Below are positions 32,183-37,977 of a DNA stretch of 38,030 nt, piece after piece; position 1 is the first letter of the stretch; every line of letters starts with the position of its first letter. Position numbers and translations under genes: made by a program. Source of the stretch: an uncultured bacterium (GTDB lineage Bacteria > Muiribacteriota > Ozemobacteria > Ozemobacterales > Ozemobacteraceae); the NCBI GenBank assembly GCA_900317935.1, contig ONIU01000022.1, positions 1-38,030 of the forward strand, in the 5' to 3' direction. The notes beneath the pieces are model-generated. The model was not told the origin of the DNA. It ran no database searches and was given only the letters and a program-made list of their open reading frames with translations.

Positions 32183-32539
32183 ATGAATGACCTATCATCA
32201 CAAATACTCATCTATCTTCCTTTTGGCGTTGTTCTTATCATTGTCTTTGTCTGCATCTGCCGATTACATTTTGACAGAAAAACAGATGAGCGACTTGAAA
32301 CTGAACTTGAAAATATTGAAAGAATCAACCAGCGAACAAGAGAAGAAGCTAGAGAAAGCTCAGAACGAATTGCAGAAATCAAAGACCGAGCTAGAAAAAT
32401 CACTGAAAGAACTGATTCAGCTAGAGAACAAATCAAATCAGCTTCAAACACTATTAAAGAAGCACGAAGAAACAATAGAACAGCAAAAGAAGCAATCTCA
32501 AGAATTGAAGAAATATTATCAGAAGCAAAGAAGATCTAG
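32183..32539 (+). CDS. Spanin-like inner-membrane protein (overlapping frame)
   Basis: 118 residues: N-terminal span (ILIYLPFGVVLIIVFVCIC), then an Arg/Glu/Ser coiled coil to the end. Almost wholly nested in the frame starting at 32187, and the nearer of the two ATGs to GGAGGG (five-base spacing). Same architecture as Rz-type i-spanins. The absence of stops over 118 codons in AT-rich DNA supports it, but an AAG/GAA-rich coiled coil can keep a second frame open by chance. Confidence 0.55.
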   Translation: MNDLSSQILIYLPFGVVLIIVFVCICRLHFDRKTDERLETELENIERINQRTREEARESSERIAEIKDRARKITERTDSAREQIKSASNTIKEARRNNRTAKEAISRIEEILSEAKKI

Positions 32540-32594
32540 AAACTTCTGGAGAAGCTTAAGTTTTATAGCCGTTACTGCTTTTATAGTAAAATAA
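32187..32594 (+). CDS. Spanin-like secreted coiled-coil protein (outer frame)
   Basis: 135 residues: signal peptide (MTYHHKYSSIFLLALFLSLSLSASA), a long Lys/Glu/Gln coiled coil (about 35-115), a basic linker (QKQRRSRNFWRS) and a short C-terminal span (LSFIAVTAFIVK). The other frame starting four bases earlier is also coiled-coil with an N-terminal span, so the two resemble the Rz/Rz1 nested pair that fuses inner and outer membranes at lysis. No lipobox is seen, unlike Rz1. Ribosome site GGAGGG. Confidence 0.62.
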   Translation: MTYHHKYSSIFLLALFLSLSLSASADYILTEKQMSDLKLNLKILKESTSEQEKKLEKAQNELQKSKTELEKSLKELIQLENKSNQLQTLLKKHEETIEQQKKQSQELKKYYQKQRRSRNFWRSLSFIAVTAFIVK

Positions 32595-32631
32595 TTTCGT
32601 GAGTTAAAAAGAACCAGAGAGAAAGGTAAGT

Positions 32632-32660
32632 TTTACAATTACTAAAAATTTTGCTATACT
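32632..32660 (+). promoter_or_regulatory. Antisense promoter opposite tiny peptide 2
   Basis: TTTACA (32632-32637), 17-bp spacer, TATACT with extended TGC (32652-32660). The RNA would start near 32667 and run through the complement of peptide 2 to the hairpin at 32819-32863. Confidence 0.6.
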
Positions 32661-32708
32661 TTGTTTAGGAGCTTGCAAGTACTGGATATACTCGCAAGCT
32701 GATAAACC

Positions 32709-32777
32709 TTAGCTAAGTGGTGCTGCTACGAACAACATCACTAAAACTAACAGAAGTATGAGCAATACTTTTTTCAC
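32709..32777 (-). CDS. Tiny hydrophobic peptide 2 (22 aa), Ibs-like
   Basis: GTG 32777 with AAAGGAGG seven bases upstream encodes MKKVLLILL...LFVAAPLS: Lys-Lys then an almost pure Leu/Val/Ile span, very like the 18-19-residue Ibs toxins. An extended -10 (TGCTATACT, minus, about 32807-32815) sits upstream, and a 12-bp hairpin (AGCTTGC...GCAAGCT, 32670-32700) follows the stop. A plus-strand promoter faces it (antisense). It may be a type I toxin or a small membrane effector. Confidence 0.6.
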   Translation of the reverse strand: MKKVLLILLLVLVMLFVAAPLS

Positions 32778-32818
32778 TGCTTAACCTCCTTTCTCGCTGA
32801 TTCAGGAGTATAGCAGAC

Positions 32819-32863
32819 AAAAGGCTTGTAGGCTTGCTATACGTGAGCTGATACAAGCCTTTT
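32819..32863 (+). terminator. Long inverted repeat ending the antisense RNA
   Basis: AAAAGGCTTGTA (32819-32830) and TACAAGCCTTTT (32852-32863), 12 bp perfect, 21-nt loop, T-rich right flank. A terminator for plus-strand RNA from 32667. Confidence 0.65.
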
Positions 32864-32916
32864 ACTTTTCAGATTCTTTTGTGAAAGAGCTAGCAGCACT
32901 TGACTGCAATCGGTAA

Positions 32917-33999
32917 TTAACTAAAGCTGATTTTATCCAAGTCATTTTTATCGAGCATATTTGACTTAACATAACGTTGAGTAGTTGCAAGATTTGTATG
33001 TCCTAATGCTGCCTGGACTTTTGGTAAACCAATGCCGGAATTGGCTAACTTGGTAGCGAATGTATGACGGCAGCCATGAAATCTTCTATATTGAATGTTT
33101 AAATCCTTGCAGGCTTTCTTTAAGTCATGAGTTGCCCATTTCTTCCATCGGTATTGTTCTGAAGCGAAAACAAAAGCTTCAGGCAAGCATAATTTACATT
33201 TTTGTTTAAGCACAACAATCAGGTCCGGATGCATTAAAATTTTACGGTATGCTGTTCCGGCATCGCGAACCGACTTCTGATTGAAGACTGTCATAATACC
33301 GTTATTAAAATCCAAATCCTTTACTTTTAAATCTCTTATTTCACCAGCTCTTAGACCTGCATAAAAAGCAACCATCGCTATGGGGTAGAAATAAGGCATT
33401 TTTTCTTTTGCGTAGGAAAGAATATTTAAAACTTCTTCATCGGAATAGGGCCCTAACGTTTCTGGGTGTTTAGGTATTTTTTTGGGTATTTCTGGCCACT
33501 TTTTTACCGGATTAGTTTCTAATACTTCTTCCTCTACAAGACTTTTAATTAATGATCTAAAAATTGCTAGATCTTCAAAAACAGTCTTGTATGAAATTCC
33601 GCTTTTTAAGCGCTCAAATTTATAATCTGCCATGAGAGTTGTATTTACTTGGTCGAAATAATAAACATGTTTTCTGTTCAAAAACGATAGCAGCACATCA
33701 AAATGATTTTTGTATCTTTGTATTGTTGAAGGTTTTAATTCTGCAGATTTATAGTGTAAGAATCTTTTTATTTGTTCTTCTATTTCAAATTCTTCAGGGG
33801 TTCTAATATTTTCTTCTTCTTCTGGAAAGCAACCGTTTAAAAGTAGGTATGCATCCCAATGTTTTTGAATTCTTTGAGCTGATTTAAAGTCTTTTTCTCT
33901 TGTTGATCTTTGATGTTCTATGCCGTAATTGTCTTTATAACGATAAAGCCAAGAGACGGTTTTTCCTTGTCTGTTTTTTCTTGGAACCAACCAGGACAT
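32917..33999 (-). CDS. int: Tyrosine site-specific integrase 2
   Basis: 360 residues. N-terminal region WLVPRKNRQGKTVSWLYRYKDNYGIEHQRST, core-binding domain (EEQIKRFLHYKSAELKPSTIQRYKNHFDVLLSFL) and catalytic domain with AGLRAGEIRDL (Arg), HGCRHTFAT (His-x-x-Arg) and LGHTNLATTQRYV (His, nucleophilic Tyr). It lies with its start next to a tRNA-3'-end-like sequence and between lysis and immunity regions, the canonical place for a phage integrase. It shares only the catalytic layout with integrase 1. Confidence 0.94.
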   Translation of the reverse strand: MSWLVPRKNRQGKTVSWLYRYKDNYGIEHQRSTREKDFKSAQRIQKHWDAYLLLNGCFPEEEENIRTPEEFEIEEQIKRFLHYKSAELKPSTIQRYKNHFDVLLSFLNRKHVYYFDQVNTTLMADYKFERLKSGISYKTVFEDLAIFRSLIKSLVEEEVLETNPVKKWPEIPKKIPKHPETLGPYSDEEVLNILSYAKEKMPYFYPIAMVAFYAGLRAGEIRDLKVKDLDFNNGIMTVFNQKSVRDAGTAYRKILMHPDLIVVLKQKCKLCLPEAFVFASEQYRWKKWATHDLKKACKDLNIQYRRFHGCRHTFATKLANSGIGLPKVQAALGHTNLATTQRYVKSNMLDKNDLDKISFS

Positions 34000-34080
34000 A
34001 ATAAAACCTCCGGCAATTTTAAAACTTGACGCGCCACTTGACGCTAAGTTTTTTGGTTTTCCAAGACTTAAATTACCAGA

Positions 34081-34150
34081 GGTTTTCGTGAGAGCGGGAT
34101 ACGGGACTCGAAACCATTTACCGTTCTCATTGCCTCCGATATCCTCGCGT
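34081..34150 (-). other. Candidate attachment site (tRNA 3'-end-like)
   Basis: On the minus strand, GGTTTCGAGTCCCGT then ATCCCGCT resembles a T-arm 3' half plus acceptor strand of a tRNA, while the 5' half does not pair properly. Many integrases use tRNA 3' ends and carry a copy in attP. Position, just upstream of integrase 2, fits. No second copy is in the window. Confidence 0.4.
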
Positions 34151-34246
34151 CAAATCTGCGTTTGTTTGTTTATAAAATACCATAAATATATTATAAGTCA
34201 AGTAAAAAACTTGACGCATTGACGCAGGAAAAACATCAAAAAAACT

Positions 34247-35086
34247 TTATTTTTTATCTTTGTTTTCTATTTTCTTTCTTTGTTCTCTTTCAATTTGTGA
34301 AATGCTTTTTTCTGGAGTTGGTAAATCCTCTGGCATAGTTCCACCTAGTTCTTCGATGGTTTTTCTAACTTTTTTACCAACTTTATAATGGGTTTCGCTC
34401 GCTTCTTTTAGACCATTAATATTTTCACGTCTTAGTTTTTCTTCTGTTTGGGTTGCTCTGAATAGATTAGCTGCTAATTCTGTGCTTCCCATATGATCTA
34501 AAATATCCTGACTTTTCTTCAAACCTTTTCTTTCGTGAATTTCTTTCCTTCCAAGACCGCCATAAAGACCTTGATAGCCTCGATTATGAAAATAAGCAAA
34601 ATCTTTTGGTTCTTTTACTCCAGCTAATTGCGCAGCTTCAGACAAAGACTTGTTATGCTCTTTCATTTCATTTCTGATTTTAAGTCTTTTGTTGTCTTCT
34701 GAAAGCTGGTCGAACTGCTCCATTATTTCTTGCTGTCTTGTTTGAATAGCAAAATATGTTTGTCCTAATGCTATGACTTCTTTTCTTGGGTCGCCATTCA
34801 TTACGATAAGGTAACAGGCGTATCTCGACAACATTATATCGTCTATTTCCCTGATTGCATTATTACCTATCTCTATAGTTCTTGCTATTTCACAAAAATT
34901 ATCATCTATACCAATATTAGAATTTTGGCATGATTCTTTGGCTTTTTCGATAACCTTTAAAAAATTGCTCCATTTTGTATATTCTAAAGTCTTTTGAATA
35001 TCTCTTGCATACCAAAATTCAGAATTGTATTCATTGATTCTTTTTAATTCTTCAAATATTTTACTATCCATGTTTAACCTTTCCAT
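34247..35086 (-). CDS. dinD: DNA damage-inducible protein D
   Basis: 279 residues closely matching DinD along its length: FWYARDIQKTLEYTKWSNFLKVIEKAKESC, IDDIMLSRYACYLIVMNGDPRKEVIALGQTYFAIQTR, RNEMKEHNKSLSEAAQLAGV, FHNRGYQGLYGGLGRKEIHERKGLKKSQDILDHMGSTELAANLFRATQTEEKLRR, and GTMPEDLPTPE. In E. coli DinD is SOS-induced and inhibits RecA. As a phage cargo gene it may tune the host damage response or induction. A 26-bp palindrome lies upstream. Confidence 0.94.
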   Translation of the reverse strand: MERLNMDSKIFEELKRINEYNSEFWYARDIQKTLEYTKWSNFLKVIEKAKESCQNSNIGIDDNFCEIARTIEIGNNAIREIDDIMLSRYACYLIVMNGDPRKEVIALGQTYFAIQTRQQEIMEQFDQLSEDNKRLKIRNEMKEHNKSLSEAAQLAGVKEPKDFAYFHNRGYQGLYGGLGRKEIHERKGLKKSQDILDHMGSTELAANLFRATQTEEKLRRENINGLKEASETHYKVGKKVRKTIEELGGTMPEDLPTPEKSISQIEREQRKKIENKDKK

Positions 35087-35129
35087 ATTATTCTGTGCAT
35101 ACAGGAACTAGCTTTATAAAACAATTAGA

Positions 35130-35155
35130 ACATATTGCCGATGTCGGCAATATGT
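35130..35155. promoter_or_regulatory. 26-bp palindrome upstream of dinD
   Basis: ACATATTGCCGA-TG-TCGGCAATATGT, a perfect dyad with 12-bp arms about 44 bp before the dinD ATG. Size and symmetry fit a repressor operator; it is unlike the 19-bp operators at 36.5 kb and the RHH operator. No canonical E. coli LexA box is seen. Confidence 0.75.
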
Positions 35156-35257
35156 ATAAAATTTGGGTCGTTTGCAGTTTTTCGATAGTCCATAATTCTT
35201 ATTATATATTTTGGTTTTTGTTAACGTCAACGAAAACCAAAGAATATTAAATTTACT

Positions 35258-35287
35258 CTGTACTTTTGGCTCAATCGGTACTATGAT
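35258..35287 (+). promoter_or_regulatory. GTAC-type promoter for small membrane gene
   Basis: CTGTAC, 18-bp spacer ending GTAC, TATGAT: a third member of the promoter set at 7619 and 32122. The start would fall near 35294, very close to the following ATG. Confidence 0.5.
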
Positions 35288-35296
35288 TAGGTTAGT

Positions 35297-35467
35297 ATGC
35301 AAATAATTCAATTAATATGTATTATTATACTCATTTTTATTGCTTATATCTTAATTTCAGATGCAATACTAAAGAGATTGCTAAAAGCTAGTAAACTTTC
35401 CAGAATGCCCCAGGTTAACCATTCCAAAGTTCAACTGCCAAAATGTAAGCCACCTAAAAAAGAGTAA
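35297..35467 (+). CDS. Small membrane protein with Pro/Lys tail (56 aa)
   Basis: ATG 35297: one membrane span (LICIIILIFIAYILIS) then a basic helix and the tail MPQVNHSKVQLPKCKPPKKE. The tail resembles that of the convergent 38-aa peptide (35477-35593), MPTVNTKPDLPKVQPPKSD. The ribosome site is weak, and the mRNA leader would be only a few bases. Function unknown. Confidence 0.55.
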   Translation: MQIIQLICIIILIFIAYILISDAILKRLLKASKLSRMPQVNHSKVQLPKCKPPKKE

Positions 35468-35476
35468 TATAAAATG

Positions 35477-35593
35477 TTAATCTTTTGAATCACTTTTAGG
35501 GGGCTGAACTTTTGGAAGATCAGGTTTTGTATTTACTGTAGGCATATTTCTATTTTCTAGCAAAGGTTTACTTGAATTGTTATTATCGCTCAT
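35477..35593 (-). CDS. Pro-rich small protein (38 aa)
   Basis: ATG 35593 behind AAAGGAGTAAA. A polar, disordered product (MSDNNNSSKPLLEN...) ending LPKVQPPKSDSKD. It starts six bases after the 2-TM gene, so the two are co-translated. Similar tail in the convergent plus-strand gene. Short Pro-rich partners often sit next to 2-TM proteins in prophages; role unknown. Confidence 0.62.
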   Translation of the reverse strand: MSDNNNSSKPLLENRNMPTVNTKPDLPKVQPPKSDSKD

Positions 35594-35598
35594 TTTTT

Positions 35599-36093
35599 TT
35601 ACTCCTTTGGATAATATTTATCAAAATAAGTTTTTGCTTCTTTTTCAGAAGAACTCATATACCAAAACCAACCGATAGTTCCGTCGGGTAATTCTAATGA
35701 GTCGTTACGCTTTTTAAAATCTAGCCATAGTTTATGTATTTCAAAACGTGAAAGATTGCCATTTGACACATTAAACCATTCATTAGCCATTTCTATATAT
35801 AAGGTGTTGAGTTCTTTCAAAAGCAATTCCAATTTGATTATTTTCCCTTTTGCATCAAAAAATAAAGAAAGAATTAAAGAAAGTATTTGTAAACCAACCA
35901 TCAGATAAAACCAAATTTCTATATTTTTAAATTTGGACTGAAGAACTGAAATTCCAACGATAGTTATGATAGATACAATTATTTGAATCCATTTATCAAA
36001 AGACTTACACCAATCAAGGCATTTTGAATAATAAGTTTTATGAACATACATATCAAACATTTCATAGAAATATCTCTTTTGATTTTCGTCCAT
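35599..36093 (-). CDS. Two-span membrane protein, SLATT-like
   Basis: 164 residues: polar N-terminus, two close spans (IQIIVSIITIVGISVL and IWFYLMVGLQILSLILSLFF), then a long cytosolic helical part (KLELLLKELNTLYIEMANEWFNV...IHKLWLDFKKRNDSLELPDGTIGW). This 2-TM plus helical tail layout is that of SLATT-type effectors found in defence loci. Ribosome site AAGGAATA. It follows the repressor in the same direction, so it would be expressed in the lysogen, consistent with an exclusion or abortive role (inference). Confidence 0.65.
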   Translation of the reverse strand: MDENQKRYFYEMFDMYVHKTYYSKCLDWCKSFDKWIQIIVSIITIVGISVLQSKFKNIEIWFYLMVGLQILSLILSLFFDAKGKIIKLELLLKELNTLYIEMANEWFNVSNGNLSRFEIHKLWLDFKKRNDSLELPDGTIGWFWYMSSSEKEAKTYFDKYYPKE

Positions 36094-36118
36094 ATTTTTA
36101 TTCCTTAACTTTTAGAGG

Positions 36119-36325
36119 TTAGTTCGTTGGTTTGGGGGAATTAAGTGAAGAAATGAACGCCAGCAGTTTGAGGCGGTTGGAGCCGTCGAGGGAGCGGTAG
36201 ATTTTAATGAATTCTGATTCTTCGGGGGTGAGTGAGGTGGGTGAATTATTCTGGCCAGAATTTGAGTTGTTGAAATTTGAGAGCTGGTTGTTCATCAGTT
36301 TTAAGAAGATAATCGGTTGTAACAT
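36119..36325 (-). CDS. Repressor C-terminal segment in a shifted frame
   Basis: The part SGQNNSPTSLTPEESEFIKIYRSLDGSNRLKLLAFISSL looks exactly like the C-terminal helices of short phage repressors, but lies in the +1 frame relative to the HTH frame, which stops at 36246. The overlap covers 36246-36325. Either a frameshift mutation or recoding would join them; an independent ATG at 36325 has no ribosome site. Confidence 0.5.
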   Translation of the reverse strand: MLQPIIFLKLMNNQLSNFNNSNSGQNNSPTSLTPEESEFIKIYRSLDGSNRLKLLAFISSLNSPKPTN

Positions 36326-36494
36326 TGAAATAGTTTGCTATCTTTTCTATTGTTTTTTCGTTTGGAAAGCTTCTACCATTTCGCCAATGAGTAAACATAG
36401 CTCTTGCTATTTTTAATTCTTCTGCTATTTTAGCTGCTGATTTTCCATTTTTTTTTGCTTCGTCTAGAAGCTTCCCTAGCTTATCTTTAAACAT
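36246..36494 (-). CDS. Phage repressor, XRE-family HTH (cI-like)
   Basis: 82 residues in this frame. LLDEAKKNGKSAAKIAEELKIARAMFTHWRNGRSFPNEKTIEKIANYFNVTTDYLL is a complete XRE helix-turn-helix. Ribosome site GAGG precedes ATG 36494. It faces the rightward early promoter across paired operators (36509-36560), as a lysogeny repressor does. The normal C-terminal helices appear in the +1 frame (36119-36325). No peptidase domain, so induction would not be by RecA-type self-cleavage. Confidence 0.85.
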   Translation of the reverse strand: MFKDKLGKLLDEAKKNGKSAAKIAEELKIARAMFTHWRNGRSFPNEKTIEKIANYFNVTTDYLLKTDEQPALKFQQLKFWPE

Positions 36495-36508
36495 TTATAT
36501 TTTTCCTC

Positions 36509-36560
36509 TTGTATAAAAATCGTAAACGCATATTGACTTTTGTTTACAATTTTTATACAA
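36509..36560. promoter_or_regulatory. Paired 19-bp operators of the immunity region
   Basis: TTGTATAAAAATCGTAAAC (36509-36527) and its inverted copy GTTTACAATTTTTATACAA (36542-36560), one mismatch, 14-bp spacer. The right copy covers the -10 region of the early promoter, so binding would repress it. Confidence 0.88.
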
Positions 36561-36561
36561 T
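36533..36561 (+). promoter_or_regulatory. Rightward early promoter
   Basis: TTGACT (36533-36538), 17-bp spacer, TACAAT (36556-36561); start near 36568. The -10 overlaps the right operator. It drives the leader and the early genes to the right. Confidence 0.82.
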
Positions 36562-36567
36562 TAAAAC

Positions 36568-36782
36568 CATGGAACGGATAAAAAATTAGAAGCTCCCAAA
36601 GTTAATAATTTCCATGCCGTTCCAGACGCTGCTCTTGGAATCCTCCACGACGACAAGGGCAGCATCGCCTTAAAACCCTGATAATAATATATGACATAAA
36701 GCGGGTTTCTGCAAGGAAATCTGTTTTTGTGAAAGAGTTTCAAGTGTGGTTACAGGGTCCAGGCTTGAAGCTCTTTCTTTTT
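36568..36782 (+). ncRNA. Structured early leader RNA ending in a terminator
   Basis: No gene over about 250 bases; instead four stems: GGAACGG/CCGTTCC (36571-36623, at the 5' end), GCTGCTCTT/AAGGGCAGC (36628-36663), AAACCC/GGGTTT (36673-36708), then GAAAGAG-TTCAAG/CTTGAA-CTCTTTC with TTTTT (36731-36782). It looks like an attenuator or a put-like antitermination leader. Confidence 0.6.
36731..36782 (+). terminator. Leader terminator ahead of the early genes
   Basis: GAAAGAG and TTCAAG pair with CTTGAA and CTCTTTC (13 bp with one internal mismatch), followed by TTTTT. Early expression would need read-through. Confidence 0.72.
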
Positions 36783-36839
36783 AACAATAAAAATTCGAGT
36801 CTCTTACCACAGGAGTTAACAAATGACAGAACTTGAAAA

Positions 36840-37070
36840 ATGGGAAAATTCCTTATAAAAGATTTTCTGGATTTTGCTTATGAAAAGCATCATTTAAAAC
36901 TGCATATGCCAATGGGTTCACCTTGCAATTACGATGATTTCGGCTGGCCCTTACAATCTTGTAACGAAGATGAAATTCTCGATGATTACTTCCAGATTGA
37001 TCAGCAGAAATTAGAAGAAGAACGAAGGGCATTATTGGAAAAAGCTCGAAATATGGAGGCTTCAAAATGA
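36840..37070 (+). CDS. Hypothetical early protein, possible start frameshift (76 aa)
   Basis: The frame from ATG 36840 encodes FLIKDFLDFAYEKHHLKLHMP...DDYFQIDQQKLEEERRALLEKARNMEASK, a small acidic helical protein. The only good ribosome site (CAGGAG) serves ATG 36823 in another frame (MTELEKWENSL then stop). Joined by one base shift these would read ...WENSLIKDFLDF..., which looks like one natural gene. So either 36823 is a leader peptide or the start is frameshifted. Its end overlaps the next ATG. Confidence 0.65.
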   Translation: MGKFLIKDFLDFAYEKHHLKLHMPMGSPCNYDDFGWPLQSCNEDEILDDYFQIDQQKLEEERRALLEKARNMEASK

Positions 37071-37354
37071 GCGAAGTTAAAGGCTATGCAGTAAGAATTA
37101 CTCAAAACAACGATTTAGACAAGGTGTGTAACGAAAGTTACGTAGATCTTGTAAAAAAATACAATGGTGCTCTTATTTCACCTGATTCTCAGACAATAGG
37201 TGAACGAGTAAATTTTCTAGGAACATTTGTTTTTTTAAAAAAAGAAGAAGCTGAAGGATTTTTTAGGGAAACTTCAGACCTAGGAATAGAAGTCTACTGG
37301 GAAAAGAATCGCCCCATTGTTGATGATAACTATTTTAAAGGTGGTTACAAATGA
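37067..37354 (+). CDS. Hypothetical early protein (95 aa)
   Basis: Coupled by a four-base overlap at both ends. YAVRITQNNDLDKVCNESYVDLVKKYNGAL...NFLGTFVFLKKEEAEGFFRETSDLGIEVYWE gives an alternating strand/helix pattern. No family recognised. Confidence 0.7.
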   Translation: MSEVKGYAVRITQNNDLDKVCNESYVDLVKKYNGALISPDSQTIGERVNFLGTFVFLKKEEAEGFFRETSDLGIEVYWEKNRPIVDDNYFKGGYK

Positions 37355-37446
37355 CAAAGTTCGACTTTTACTCTGTTCTGATGTGCTTAACCCTTTCAAT
37401 ATATTCAATATTTATTGTTTTCAATGCCTGGGGAGGTGCTTTATGA
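37351..37446 (+). CDS. Small single-span membrane peptide (31 aa)
   Basis: ATG 37351 (AAAGGTGG upstream) encodes one membrane span (LMCLTLSIYSIFIVFNAW) after MTKFDFYSV. It overlaps both neighbours by four bases (ATGA), so it is translationally coupled between the 95-aa protein and the HTH protein. Role unknown. Confidence 0.62.
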   Translation: MTKFDFYSVLMCLTLSIYSIFIVFNAWGGAL

Positions 37447-37655
37447 GACAAACTAGACCATTAGACCATATCAGGGCAATATCGCCATGGTTCACAAAAC
37501 AAGAAGCTGCGGAATATCTGAAAATGGATGTTACATCCTTTTCAAATATTGCTCCCCAGATTGGTGGTCGTAAGCCTCCATGTTTTGTTAGAGAATTGCG
37601 GTATCACAGAGAAGATTTAGATAACTTCATGTTGAAGTTACCTAAGTTAGCTTAG
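37443..37655 (+). CDS. MerR/Xis-type HTH protein
   Basis: 70 residues from ATG 37443, behind GGGGAGGTG. SPWFTKQEAAEYLKMDVTSFSNIAPQIGGRKPPCFVRELRYHREDLDNFML is the winged helix of excisionase/MerR-type DNA-binding proteins (wing Tyr/Arg). It may be an excisionase or an early regulator; its place in the early operon allows either. A longer reading from 37317 lacks support. Confidence 0.75.
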   Translation: MRQTRPLDHIRAISPWFTKQEAAEYLKMDVTSFSNIAPQIGGRKPPCFVRELRYHREDLDNFMLKLPKLA

Positions 37656-37796
37656 TAGTTTCAATCCCCGAGAAAGGGGTAATAAATACTTCTTTCTCTT
37701 TATCGGCAGAATTAACAACCGTGTTAATTATTGTCCAAGACTCCGATTATCTCGGGTTTAAGGCTGTGTAGGGTCAAGCCCCTTGCAGCCTATACA
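37656..37796 (+). other. Structured gap after the HTH gene
   Basis: No gene. Stems: CCCC-GAGAAA-GGGG (37666-37679), CCCGAG/CTCGGG at a distance (37667-37672, 37751-37756), and an imperfect GGCTG/CAGCC hairpin with AGGG/CCCT inside. It precedes tRNA-like element 6. Confidence 0.4.
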
Positions 37797-37946
37797 TGAC
37801 GGTATCGGTTTGAGGTAGTGATTTTGGGCGTTTTTGTTCCGTTAGTTCGTCTTCAACTTCTACTTCTACAAAAGCACACTCATCAACAAGGTTCTCTCAA
37901 AACTACTGGCCACACTGCCAGATGGGTCCGACTCCCATCACCGTCA
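37797..37946 (+). ncRNA. tRNA-like RNA 6 with large insert
   Basis: TGACGGT (37797-37803) and ACCGTCA (37940-37946) pair perfectly; a T-arm GATGGG-TCCGACT-CCCATC abuts the 3' strand, with a T-loop close to those of elements 2-5. The D-arm is weak, and about 95 nt lie between it and the T-arm. AAACTACTGG echoes the ACTAGT words of the others. Least regular after element 1. Confidence 0.42.
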
Positions 37947-37977
37947 CTGGTTGAATAAAAAAAATAAGGAGTATCAA

